A stretch of DNA of 64,000 nt from contig NZ_CP120863.1 of assembly GCF_026191725.2 (NCBI RefSeq), positions 3,700,001 through 3,764,000 on the forward strand, given 5' to 3'. The notes under the pieces are model-generated. The model saw only the letters and a list, made by a program, of their open reading frames with translations, searched no databases and had not been told where the DNA came from. The position numbers were made by a program, and so were the translations under genes. This document shows, one piece after another, positions 8,799 through 16,842 of the stretch; the first letter of the stretch is position 1, and the number at the start of each line of letters is the position of its first letter. The stretch comes from Roseibium porphyridii (lineage in GTDB: Bacteria > Pseudomonadota > Alphaproteobacteria > Rhizobiales > Stappiaceae).

Positions 8799-8815
8799 CT
8801 TATAAAACTCATAAG
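8799..8815. promoter_or_regulatory. Probable LysR binding box between MBL hydrolase and lysR
   Basis: CTTAT and ATAAG form perfect 5-bp arms around a 7-base AT-rich spacer, which contains the T-N11-A core expected for LysR-type regulators. It sits between the two divergent starts (8681 and 8869), the normal place for a shared operator. Confidence 0.5.
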
Positions 8816-8868
8816 CAGGAATTATATTAGAGACCTTGCCTGCCTCGAATTATTGGAAACACTGATCG

Positions 8869-9795
8869 ATGGAAAAAATAAGCGCGCTGACCGGGTTCGT
8901 CCATTCCGTCAAGCTGGGGAGTTTTTCAGCCGCTGCGAAACACCTTGGCATTTCACAGCCGGCTGTAAGCCAACAGATCCGTGGGCTGGAAGATCATCTT
9001 GGCACAAGATTGCTGAACCGGACTACGCGGCAATTGAGACTGACGGAGGCGGGAGAACGCTACTATGCCTATGCCCGCGATATTCTCGACCGCATTGCCG
9101 AAGCCGACCGGTCGGTTCAAAGCGAGGAGGCACAGATGTCAGGCCCGCTATCGATCGGCCTGCCATTGGGATTTTCTGAAAGTGTGCTGTCGGACTTTCT
9201 GATCAGGTTCAAGCAGAACCACCCGTCAATTCTACTCGACGTGTCGCTGTCCGACATCTTTGTCGATGTTATTCAGGAACGTTTGGATCTGGCCATTCGC
9301 ATGGGAGAAATAAGCGACGATAGATTGATTGTCCGAAAGCTGGGAACAGCACAAAGATGTCTGGTTGCTTCACCGGACTACCTTGACCGGCACGGACGCC
9401 CCCAACACCCCGCCGATCTGCCGGAACATGATTATCTGCTTTATCGCAACATCTCGACCGGCGACCGTGTCCCGTTCATCAGTACGATCGGCGAGCGACT
9501 TTCCGTACGCATTGTTCCATCGATGATTGTCAACAATACTGGCACATTGCGACAAGCCGCCCTCGCCGGTCTTGGAATAACCCTTGCGAACCGATGGCTT
9601 ATCGACCCGCTTCTGCGTTCAGGCGAACTCGAACTGGTTTTGCCGGATTGGCAGTATCCGCCGCACCCCATTCATGCCGTTTATCCGTCGAACCGGTTCA
9701 TCCCCTTGAAGGTTCGCCGGTTCGTCGACAGTCTGCAGACCTTCTTTGATCATCACGGCGCGTTCTCCAGTGGTTTGCCAATTGCTCATGGATAG
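8869..9795 (+). CDS. LysR-family transcriptional regulator
   Basis: 308 residues. The N-terminal winged helix-turn-helix reads FSAAAKHLGISQPAVSQQIRGLEDHLG at residues ~19-45 (classic LysR), followed by the linker helix and a periplasmic-binding-like effector domain (residues ~90-295). It is divergent from the Tat-exported MBL hydrolase with a LysR-type palindrome between them, so that gene is the most likely target, with autoregulation. Effector unknown. Confidence 0.93.
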   Translation: MEKISALTGFVHSVKLGSFSAAAKHLGISQPAVSQQIRGLEDHLGTRLLNRTTRQLRLTEAGERYYAYARDILDRIAEADRSVQSEEAQMSGPLSIGLPLGFSESVLSDFLIRFKQNHPSILLDVSLSDIFVDVIQERLDLAIRMGEISDDRLIVRKLGTAQRCLVASPDYLDRHGRPQHPADLPEHDYLLYRNISTGDRVPFISTIGERLSVRIVPSMIVNNTGTLRQAALAGLGITLANRWLIDPLLRSGELELVLPDWQYPPHPIHAVYPSNRFIPLKVRRFVDSLQTFFDHHGAFSSGLPIAHG

Positions 9796-9813
9796 TGCCG
9801 ACATTATTCCTGT

Positions 9814-10461
9814 TCAGATTTCGTCGACAGCGACATACCAGGTCTCTTTCAGCGCTTCGGCTTCCCATTCCTTCCAGGCCTTCGTCTGTGTCATTGCTTC
9901 CGTATAGCGTCCAACGACTGGGTCTTCAGACAGTCCATATGTTGCAAATCGGCTGACCACTGGCGCATACATGGCGTCTGCTATCGAGAACGCCCCGAAC
10001 AAAAACGGCCCATTGGATGCGTTGAGACATTCGCCCCAGATATCGACGATGCGCGCAACATCCGCCTTAACGGCGTCGTCGACATTCAACTCTTCAACCG
10101 GTCGGCGCATATTCATCGGGCAAGCTCCGCGCAGTGCGGAAAACCCTGAATGCATTTCCGAACAAATTGCTCGCGCCATGGCGCGCTCAGCCTGATCGGC
10201 AGGCCACAATTCCTTCTCTGGATAAAGTTCGGCCGCGTATTCCATGATGGCAAGGCTGTCCCAGACGGTCAGATCACCGTCCTTCAGCACCGGAACTTTC
10301 ATGCTCGGCGAAAAAGCAGCAAATTCAGGATTGCCGTTGTCAAAATCAAACGGAACCAGGATTTCGCGAAAGGGAATATCTTTCTGCTTCAGGGCAATCC
10401 AGGGCCTGAAAGACCAGGAGGAATAGTTCTTGTTTCCAATGAACAATTCAATCTCTGCCAT
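9814..10461 (-). CDS. Glutathione S-transferase family protein
   Basis: 215 residues. An N-terminal thioredoxin-like domain (IGNKNYSSWSFRPWIALKQ, with KVPVLKDGDLTVWDSLAIMEY, the glutathione gamma-Glu binding PVL..DS block) is followed by an all-helical C-terminal domain (FLFGAFSIADAMYAPV). The Ser-Ser-Trp-Ser stretch near residue 15 supplies the likely catalytic Ser. It probably conjugates or reduces small electrophiles with glutathione. The start at 10461 has AAAGGAAA upstream. It converges on the LysR gene 18 bp away. Confidence 0.92.
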   Translation of the reverse strand: MAEIELFIGNKNYSSWSFRPWIALKQKDIPFREILVPFDFDNGNPEFAAFSPSMKVPVLKDGDLTVWDSLAIMEYAAELYPEKELWPADQAERAMARAICSEMHSGFSALRGACPMNMRRPVEELNVDDAVKADVARIVDIWGECLNASNGPFLFGAFSIADAMYAPVVSRFATYGLSEDPVVGRYTEAMTQTKAWKEWEAEALKETWYVAVDEI

Positions 10462-11006
10462 TTGGATTTCCTTTCAAGTTCGTCGATCATCCAGCCGATC
10501 GGCAAGTCATAGTTACCTGACCGGATGAAGTTCGTACGATGCTGAGACAGGATATACAAATTCAAGAAGTTCATGAATTCGATGAAATTTCTTGATCTAT
10601 TGACGATAACATCAAAAATTCTAATGAAATTCAGATAAAACGCCGAAATAGTTCTTGTTTTGGAAATTTCATTTGCCGATTTTGGTTTTATACTTAAGAA
10701 CTATGCCTTTTCGTTTTCAACAAAAAGTATTCTGAGATTGGCGGGTTACCGCAACAACCGTTCCACGGACTTTAAAATGATGTGAACTTTCACTCACCAC
10801 GCCGGCTATTGAGCAACAATTTTCCACAGCTTGGCGCTGCTTTCCCTATCGGAATACACGCAGCAAGCGCGAAAAAGGCATGCTAACACTGTGTTTTTTT
10901 CACACACATGCTTGAAATTCAGTCTGAAGTGTATGGAATAGGGCCATCGGGCAAAAAGGCAGGAAGAACCTGTCTGCGCCGCGAAAAATGATTAGGGGAA
11001 CTAAAT
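10462..11006. other. AT-rich divergent intergenic region, GST / ABC importer
   Basis: 545 bp with no credible gene, much richer in A+T than the surrounding coding DNA. It should hold the promoter of the leftward GST gene and the long leader of the amino-acid importer. TTGAAA at 10912 with TGGAAT at 10934 is a possible sigma-70 pair for the importer (16-bp spacing). Repeated ATGAAATTTC elements are listed separately. Confidence 0.5.
10582..10672. repeat. ATGAAATTTC inverted repeats
   Basis: ATGAAATTTC at 10582-10591 and its exact reverse complement at 10663-10672, with a third near copy ATGAAATTC at 10624-10632 between them. The three lie about 40 bp apart. They may be protein-binding sites for regulation of GST or of the importer, or chance in AT-rich DNA. 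Confidence 0.35.
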
Positions 11007-11783
11007 ATGCGTGTATTGCGTATGGCTGCGGCCGCCGTTGCAGTTCTGGCTGTTGTCGGTGGCGCTGAGGCGAAAGACTGGTCCAAGGTGCGCATCGGCA
11101 CAGAAGGTGCTTACCCTCCGTTCAACTCGCTGACCGCTGACGGACAACTTGTCGGTTTCGATGTCGATATTGCAAAGGCGCTTTGCGAGGAAATGAAAGT
11201 CGAATGCGAATTCGTCACCCAGGACTGGGACGGAATGATCCCTGCTCTACAGGCTGGTAAATTCGATGCCGTCATTGCGTCCATGTCGATCACGGAAGAG
11301 CGCAAACAGAAGGTCGACTTCACCAACAAGTATTACAACACTCCGCCGGCAATTGCGGTACCCAAAGATTCTGCAATCGCTGGTACGAGTGATGCTGACC
11401 TTAAAGGCGTAGCACTTGGTGCTCAGTCTTCCACGACGCACTCCAACTATGCTGAAGAAAAGCTCGGTTCTGCAGATCTGAAGCTCTACCCGACGCCGGA
11501 CGAGTACAAGCTCGATGTAGCCAGCGGTCGTATTGACGCAGTGATTGACGATGTTGTCGTGCTCTCAGACTGGCTTGCGACCGACGACGGTGCCTGCTGC
11601 AAGATCCTCGGCACACTGACGCCGGATCCTGTGATCAACGGCGAAGGCGCTGGTATCGCGATCCGCAAGGATGACGGCGAGTTGAAGGAAATGTTCAACC
11701 AGGCCATCGAAGCCATTATTGCGAACGGCAAGTACCAGGAAATCAACGACAAGTACTTCACGTTCGACGTGTATGGCGGCTGA
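11007..11783 (+). CDS. Polar amino-acid ABC transporter, periplasmic substrate-binding protein
   Basis: 258 residues with a Sec signal peptide (MRVLRMAAAAVAVLAVVGGAEA, cleavage before KDW). The mature protein is a family-3 solute-binding protein: IGTEGAYPPFNSL, GFDVDIAKALCEEM, DGMIPALQAGKFDAVIASMSIT and GIAIRKDD match the His/Lys/Arg/ornithine/opine-binding group. AGGGGAA precedes the ATG. It captures an amino acid in the periplasm for the two permeases downstream. A CC pair (GACCKI) is unusual but may be a disulfide. The neighbouring PLP enzyme hints at a sulfur-containing or related amino acid as ligand (inference). Confidence 0.92.
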   Translation: MRVLRMAAAAVAVLAVVGGAEAKDWSKVRIGTEGAYPPFNSLTADGQLVGFDVDIAKALCEEMKVECEFVTQDWDGMIPALQAGKFDAVIASMSITEERKQKVDFTNKYYNTPPAIAVPKDSAIAGTSDADLKGVALGAQSSTTHSNYAEEKLGSADLKLYPTPDEYKLDVASGRIDAVIDDVVVLSDWLATDDGACCKILGTLTPDPVINGEGAGIAIRKDDGELKEMFNQAIEAIIANGKYQEINDKYFTFDVYGG

Positions 11784-11809
11784 TTTTATTCTGGATTGAT
11801 CGCTAAATA

Positions 11810-11838
11810 AGCGCGGCGCGCTTGCGTGCCGCGCTTTG
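11810..11838 (+). terminator. Attenuating hairpin between binding-protein and permease genes
   Basis: AGCGCGGC ... GCCGCGCT (8 bp, 10-base loop) followed by TTG, 26 bp after the binding-protein stop. Such hairpins inside ABC operons let the binding protein be made in excess of the permeases by partial termination or 3'-end protection. Confidence 0.6.
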
Positions 11839-11912
11839 CTGTAGGGTAATAGCCCACAGACGGCCGGAGGGGCGGCCAACAACAACAACAAGACAGAAAG
11901 AAGCGCCGGCTC

Positions 11913-12626
11913 ATGAATGAAGCTTTGACGCTGCTATCGTTTGGGGAACAAGGCTGGGGCGACACTATCGCGCTCGGCGTCATGATAACGGTCGCATTGG
12001 CAATCTGTACCCTGCCCTTTGGCCTCATTCTCGGGTTTCTGATTGCTCTAGCAAAAAACTCTTCAGAACCCAGTCTGAAGCTCGCAGCCAATATCTACAC
12101 GACAATTTTTCGCGGCCTGCCTGAACTCCTGACTCTGTTTCTTGTATATTTCGGTGTGCAGATTGGTATTCAGCAAGGACTTAAACTGCTCGGCTTCGAT
12201 GTCTATTTCGAAGTGAATTCTTTCGTCGCCGGCATGGTCGCTCTTGCGCTGGTTTTTTCCTCCTACGCTTCTGAGGCATTTCTCTCCGCATTTCGAGGCA
12301 TACCGCAAGGCCAGTATGAAGGTGGCTATGCTCTAGGCCTGTCCCGATATCGCACGATGACGCTTATCATTTTGCCTCAGCTTATCCGCCTTGCTCTTCC
12401 CGCGCTCAGCAATCTGTGGCTCATTCTTTTGAAAGAAACATCACTGGTATCGGTCATCGGTCTTGCCGACCTGATACGTGAATCCGGCATTGCGGCAAGG
12501 GTCACAAAAGAACCATTCCTGTTCTTCGGGCTCGCCTGTCTGATTTACCTCGTTTTGGCGATGATCTCGTCTGCAGGATTGAGCCGTGTCGAACGCTGGT
12601 CCAAACGGGGAGAGGCTTCAAGATGA
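11913..12626 (+). CDS. Amino-acid ABC transporter permease, HisQ/OccQ type
   Basis: 237 residues with about five membrane segments. The BPD-transp-1 EAA loop reads EAFLSAFRGIPQGQYEGGYA followed by LGLSR, and the N-terminal GLPELLTLFLVYFG stretch is typical of HisQ/ArtQ/OccQ. It forms the inner-membrane channel with the next gene product, whose ATG overlaps its stop by four bases. Confidence 0.93.
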   Translation: MNEALTLLSFGEQGWGDTIALGVMITVALAICTLPFGLILGFLIALAKNSSEPSLKLAANIYTTIFRGLPELLTLFLVYFGVQIGIQQGLKLLGFDVYFEVNSFVAGMVALALVFSSYASEAFLSAFRGIPQGQYEGGYALGLSRYRTMTLIILPQLIRLALPALSNLWLILLKETSLVSVIGLADLIRESGIAARVTKEPFLFFGLACLIYLVLAMISSAGLSRVERWSKRGEASR

Positions 12627-13450
12627 TTGCAGCCAGTCCCGAATCCGGCGCTAAACGCCCTCCAGCCCCGCCTCGCCCCTGGACAAATACGCGCATTTTT
12701 GGCAACGCGCTGATGGCCCTCTGGATCGTCGCAGGCGTGTCGCTGGTCTGGTATCTGGGAACCAGTGTGGCGAGCCCCTTTTTCCAGAAATACTGGCAGA
12801 AATACATTGATGGGTTTCTTGTAACCCTACAAATCGTCAGTTTGTCGCTTCTCCTTGGAATGCTGCTGAGTGTGCCGGTCGCCTTTGCGCGTTCTTCCAG
12901 TTGGAAGATATTTTCCGCACCCGCCTATGCATTCGTCTATTTCTTCCGCGGCACACCGCTTCTGGCTCAAACTTTCCTGATCTACTATGGCGCTGGTTCT
13001 TTCAGGCCTGAGTTGGAATCCATCGGACTTTGGGGATTTTTCCGAGACGCGTTCAACTGCGTAATCTTTGCTTTCTCTTTGAACACATCTGCCTATCAGG
13101 CCGAAATTCTGCGGGGTTCGATCCAAAACGTGGCCAAAGGTCAATGGGAGGGTGCCGCTGCGCTTGGCCTTTCCAAACCCGTGACCTTTTTCAAGATCAT
13201 CCTGCCCCAGGCCTTGATGGTCGCCTTGCGCCCTTACGGCAACGAAATCATTTTGATGATCAAGGGGTCGGCTATTGCGTCCATCGTGACGATTTATGAC
13301 ATCATGGGCGAAACCCGGCGCGCCTATTCCCGCTCCTACGACTTCCAGGCCTACATTTGGGCCGCAGTGATCTATCTGATGATCGTCGAGACCTTGCGGC
13401 GAATCTGGGACAAGATCGAAGCCCGCCTCACACGCCACCTGAAACGCTGA
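12623..13450 (+). CDS. Amino-acid ABC transporter permease, HisM/OccM type
   Basis: 275 residues: a proline-rich cytoplasmic N-terminus (~30 residues), then five or so membrane helices. FFRGTPLLAQTFLIYYG is the family TM2 motif and QAEILRGSIQNVAKGQWEGA with ALGLSK the EAA loop that contacts the ATPase. It pairs with the upstream permease (ATGA overlap). No ATP-binding subunit gene follows; the next gene encodes a PLP enzyme, so the ATPase must come from elsewhere. Confidence 0.93.
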   Translation: MIAASPESGAKRPPAPPRPWTNTRIFGNALMALWIVAGVSLVWYLGTSVASPFFQKYWQKYIDGFLVTLQIVSLSLLLGMLLSVPVAFARSSSWKIFSAPAYAFVYFFRGTPLLAQTFLIYYGAGSFRPELESIGLWGFFRDAFNCVIFAFSLNTSAYQAEILRGSIQNVAKGQWEGAAALGLSKPVTFFKIILPQALMVALRPYGNEIILMIKGSAIASIVTIYDIMGETRRAYSRSYDFQAYIWAAVIYLMIVETLRRIWDKIEARLTRHLKR

Positions 13451-13503
13451 TTGCCGGCGTTTCGACCGGTTCTAACGCACCTTTTCCATGAGGATACCTC
13501 GTT

Positions 13504-14670
13504 ATGTCCGCGACCTTGCCCAAAGCTGAAGGCCTGCACCCTGATAGCCTGTTGGCTCATGCCGGGGGTGGCTTCGATCAAGCGACCGGTGCCGTTGTCC
13601 CGCCGATCCAGATGGCAACCACATTTGTCAGGGACGAAGACTATGAACCTGTCAGCCCCGGTCACGTCTACAGCCGCGACGACAATTTGCTCTATCAGAA
13701 AACAGAAGGTTTGATCGCGGCGCTGGAAGGAGGTTCCGAAAGCCGTTTGTTCGCTTCAGGCATGGCGGCAGTGGCTGCGGTGGCACGTATCGTCAAACCG
13801 GGCGGCACGCTGCTTGTACAATCCAACATTTACTGGGGAACCACACTGTTCCTGCGCAAACTATGCGCCCGCAATAAGGTGGCATTGATTGAAGCGGACG
13901 CTGCGGACCTGCAGGCTTTCACCGAGGAACTCTCCATTACCAAACCGGACCTTGTCTGGCTTGAGGTTCCGAGCAATCCGTTTTTGAAGGTCGCGGACAT
14001 CAAAAGCATAGCGCAACAGTGTAGTCAGGCGGGTGCCGTTCTGGCGGTTGATGCGACCGCTGCTACTCCCTTGATCCTGAAACCACTGGACCTGGGTGCA
14101 GACCTTGTGATGCATTCAGCGACGAAGGCACTGAATGGCCATTCTGACCTGCTGGGCGGTGTCGTGACCACAAAGGATGCTGCCTCAGAAAGCTGGACAC
14201 TGATCAGCGAAGAACGAAAGCTTGCCGGTGCTGTTCTCGGTTCTTTCGAGACATGGCTGCTTCTGCGCGGTCTCAGGACGCTGTCCCTGCGGGTAGAGCG
14301 CATGAACAAGAACGCCATGGCAGTTGCAGACTTTCTGGCAACCCATCCACGGATCGAAGCGGTCCTCTATCCCGGCCTCAAGAGCCATCCTCAGCACGAT
14401 CTCGCGAAATCGCAAATGCAATCGGGTTTTGGGTCGCTTTTATCCTTGCAGGTCAAGGGTGGCAGGGAAGCTGCTCTGAGTGTTGCAGGAGCACTCGACC
14501 TCTTCCAGCGTGCAACTTCGCTTGGTGGTACGGAAAGCCTCGTTGAACATCGATTTACGATTGAGGGCCAAGGTTCCGGCATTCCGGAAAACCTGCTGCG
14601 GCTGTCCGTTGGAATTGAACACGCAAATGATCTGATTTCCGACCTCGATCAGGCTCTGGCAGCACTCTAG
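13504..14670 (+). CDS. Cys/Met-metabolism PLP-dependent enzyme (cystathionine gamma-synthase-like)
   Basis: 388 residues, fold-type I PLP enzyme of the trans-sulfuration family. HVYSRDDN supplies the phosphate-binding Tyr-x-Arg of the neighbouring subunit, ESRLFASGMAAV the glycine-loop, VDATAATPLIL the PLP-pyridine Asp, and HSATKALNGHSDLLGG the Schiff-base Lys. C-terminal SLGGTESLVEHR is the usual substrate-carboxylate region. Such enzymes catalyse gamma-replacement or beta/gamma-elimination on cysteine, cystathionine, homocysteine or O-acyl-homoserine; which one cannot be read here. It lies 53 bp after the permeases, suggesting it metabolises the imported amino acid. Confidence 0.9.
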   Translation: MSATLPKAEGLHPDSLLAHAGGGFDQATGAVVPPIQMATTFVRDEDYEPVSPGHVYSRDDNLLYQKTEGLIAALEGGSESRLFASGMAAVAAVARIVKPGGTLLVQSNIYWGTTLFLRKLCARNKVALIEADAADLQAFTEELSITKPDLVWLEVPSNPFLKVADIKSIAQQCSQAGAVLAVDATAATPLILKPLDLGADLVMHSATKALNGHSDLLGGVVTTKDAASESWTLISEERKLAGAVLGSFETWLLLRGLRTLSLRVERMNKNAMAVADFLATHPRIEAVLYPGLKSHPQHDLAKSQMQSGFGSLLSLQVKGGREAALSVAGALDLFQRATSLGGTESLVEHRFTIEGQGSGIPENLLRLSVGIEHANDLISDLDQALAAL

Positions 14671-14679
14671 GCCGATGTT

Positions 14680-15585
14680 CTAGCAAATGCTTTTGGACTG
14701 GTGTTCCTGCTCGGCCCGCATGGTTCTGAGCCAACTCATGAACGCCTTCAAGGGGGGGCGTTTTACGCCTGGCCTCGTTGCCATGTAGTATCCTGTCCCC
14801 TCATAGATGCTGCCCTCAATCAATATGACCAGATTTCCAGTCTCAAGGTCGGGCTCTACAAATGCGGTCGCAACAGCGGAAATACCGTCTCCCCTCCGCA
14901 GACCTTCCAGGACCATATAGCCGGGCATGTGGGTGACATTCAGCCTGCCACAAGGCACCTTGCCCTGTTTTTCCAACCACAGTTTCAGTTCGTTGCTGCC
15001 GTATTCCTGAAGCCAGGGAAAATCCAAAATGTCTTCGGGTTTTTCGATCTTCCGATCCTTCACCAGACAACTTGCTCCGACGACCGCGAAATGCGTTTCC
15101 ATAAAGAGCTCAGCTTCAATCCCCGGCCAGTCTCCATCGCCATACCGTATCGCCAGATCTGCACCGCCTGGTGTCAGTTCGACGACTTCCGGCGTTGGAT
15201 TGAGCATCAATTCAATTTCAGGATGCTTCAACCGAAAATCATTGATCCTCGGCATTAGCCAGCTGACTGCAAAGGAAGGTGTTGTCGTTATGTGCAGCGG
15301 CCTTGCGGCATCGTCTTCAAGGAGCTCATCCACCGTTTCCTGAATTGCCTCAAACCCGCGTTTGAGACCGTTGAAAAGCAATTCTCCTTCTGGTGTCAAA
15401 GCAATGCCCCGGCCCTCCCGGACAACCAATTGCTGACCCATGAAGGTTTCAAGACTGCGAACTTGCTGACTGATCGCCGCATGCGTGACATTCAGATCAC
15501 GACCCGCAGCTGAGAGACTTTTTCGTTCCGCGACCGCAGTGAAGGCTTTCAACGCATTGAGGGGTGGAAGCGAGCGCCAGTCCAT
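14680..15585 (-). CDS. LysR-family regulator, GcvA-like
   Basis: 301 residues. The N-terminus (LPPLNALKAFTAVAERKSLS, then NVTHAAISQQVRSLE) is that of the GcvA/AmpR branch of LysR proteins. Start at 15585 preceded by AAGGA; a further upstream ATG in frame (15648) lacks a ribosome site and adds non-homologous sequence. It converges on the PLP-enzyme gene with only 9 bp between stops and is divergent from the dehydrogenase at 15950. A perfect palindrome spans its start codon, arguing for autorepression. Confidence 0.92.
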   Translation of the reverse strand: MDWRSLPPLNALKAFTAVAERKSLSAAGRDLNVTHAAISQQVRSLETFMGQQLVVREGRGIALTPEGELLFNGLKRGFEAIQETVDELLEDDAARPLHITTTPSFAVSWLMPRINDFRLKHPEIELMLNPTPEVVELTPGGADLAIRYGDGDWPGIEAELFMETHFAVVGASCLVKDRKIEKPEDILDFPWLQEYGSNELKLWLEKQGKVPCGRLNVTHMPGYMVLEGLRRGDGISAVATAFVEPDLETGNLVILIEGSIYEGTGYYMATRPGVKRPPLKAFMSWLRTMRAEQEHQSKSIC

Positions 15586-15606
15586 ATGTAATTTTTCCTT
15601 ACATAT
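15584..15606. promoter_or_regulatory. Palindrome over lysR start codon (autoregulatory operator)
   Basis: ATATGTAA and TTACATAT are perfect 8-bp arms around a 7-base T/C spacer. The left arm overlaps the start codon (15583-15585) and the spacer contains the ribosome site of the leftward LysR gene. LysR-type proteins bind such T-N11-A palindromes, so bound regulator would sit on its own translation start region. Confidence 0.6.
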
Positions 15607-15949
15607 TAAAAATCTTCCTGATTGGTAATTTGTGCCAAAAGACATCACTTTTCAACCAGTCACAACGATGAGGAGTTGTAAGCAGATGTTAAGTCTTCAA
15701 GTACAGAAGTTTCTCGATGCCAGTCGCTTCACATCCTACACACGACCCGATCCGAGAACACAGCAACACCTTGACCTTTCGGCAGCAAGGCATGGGATGC
15801 CTGCAAAGTTTTGGCAGCGCAGGCCCTATTGGCTCTGATGCATCCTGTTAGCTGACAGCAGGACGCAAATGGCCTAAAACCATGACGACTTGAATTTTAG
15901 CAAGGCCCGGCAGATTTGTCGGGCCTTCTCATGCAGAAGGAGCGTCTTC
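15607..15949. other. Intergenic region upstream of the dehydrogenase; possible small RNA
   Basis: About 340 bp between the divergent LysR gene and the dehydrogenase. A 68-codon rightward frame (15632-15838) has no ribosome site and no recognisable domain. The region ends with two hairpins, one of them terminator-like (15904-15926), with no protein gene before it on that strand, so a small transcribed RNA or a leader attenuator is possible. Confidence 0.35.
15904..15930 (+). terminator. Terminator-like hairpin before the dehydrogenase gene
   Basis: GGCCCGGCAGATTTGTCGGGCC folds as GGCCCG(G)/(T)CGGGCC with a short loop and is followed by TTCTC, 24 bp upstream of the GTG start at 15950. There is no rightward protein gene just upstream for it to terminate. 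Confidence 0.4.
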
Positions 15950-16831
15950 GTGGCAAAGGTTGCATTCATTGGTCTCGGTGTCATGGGCTATCCGATGGCC
16001 GGTTTCCTGAAAACCAAGGGAGGCCATGACGTTACGGTCTACAACCGCACAACTGCAAAGGCCGAAAAATGGGCGGCGGAATTTGGCGGACACGTTGCCC
16101 ACACTCCCAAGGAAGCCGCCGAGGGATGCGATTTCATTTTCGCCTGCGTTGGTAATGATGATGATCTCAGGTCAGTAACAACCGGACCGGATGGTGCTTT
16201 TCACAGCCTTAAATCCGGAGCCGTTTTTGTCGACAACACCACCGCCTCGGCCGATGTTGCCCGCGAACTCTATGCTGCCGCGAACGAAAAAGGATGCGGT
16301 TTTATCGATGCACCGGTTTCCGGCGGCCAGGCAGGCGCGGAAAATGGCGTCCTGACAGTGATGTGCGGCGGTGATCAGGACGTGTTCGACAAAGCCAAGC
16401 CGGTCATTGATTGTTTTGCAAAGTCCGTTGGTCTCATGGGCGACAGCGGAGCAGGACAATTGACCAAGATGGTCAACCAGATCTGCATCGCGGGTCTTGT
16501 TCAGGGGCTCTCTGAAGCTATCCATTTCGCCAAAAAGGCCGATCTCGACGTCGAAAAGGTCATCTCCGCGATCCGGGGTGGCGCAGCACAATCATGGCAA
16601 ATGGAAAATCGCTGGCAAACCATGAATGCTAGCGAATTCGAGTTTGGATTCGCAGTTGACTGGATGCGCAAAGACCTTGGCATCTGCCTGAGCACCGCAA
16701 ATGAAACAGGTGCACGTCTGCCGGTTACCGCCCTTGTCGACCAGTTCTATGCCGAAATACAGGCCATGGGTGGCAATCGTTGGGACACGTCCAGCCTAAT
16801 TGCGCGACTTGAAAATGCAGACAAGAAGTAA
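15950..16831 (+). CDS. 3-hydroxyisobutyrate dehydrogenase-like NAD(P)-dependent oxidoreductase
   Basis: 293 residues from a GTG start at 15950, chosen because AGAAGGAG ends 7 bases upstream and the Rossmann fold begins at once (VAFIGLGVMGYPMAG). The family signature FIDAPVSGGQAGAENG and the catalytic Lys in GAGQLTKMVNQIC are present. The group oxidises 3-hydroxy acids (3-hydroxyisobutyrate, tartronate semialdehyde/glycerate and similar) to the semialdehydes. The neighbours give no clear substrate, although mmsA, which takes the next step in valine breakdown, is found 42 kb away. Confidence 0.92.
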   Translation: MAKVAFIGLGVMGYPMAGFLKTKGGHDVTVYNRTTAKAEKWAAEFGGHVAHTPKEAAEGCDFIFACVGNDDDLRSVTTGPDGAFHSLKSGAVFVDNTTASADVARELYAAANEKGCGFIDAPVSGGQAGAENGVLTVMCGGDQDVFDKAKPVIDCFAKSVGLMGDSGAGQLTKMVNQICIAGLVQGLSEAIHFAKKADLDVEKVISAIRGGAAQSWQMENRWQTMNASEFEFGFAVDWMRKDLGICLSTANETGARLPVTALVDQFYAEIQAMGGNRWDTSSLIARLENADKK

Positions 16832-16842
16832 CGTCGGCTGAC

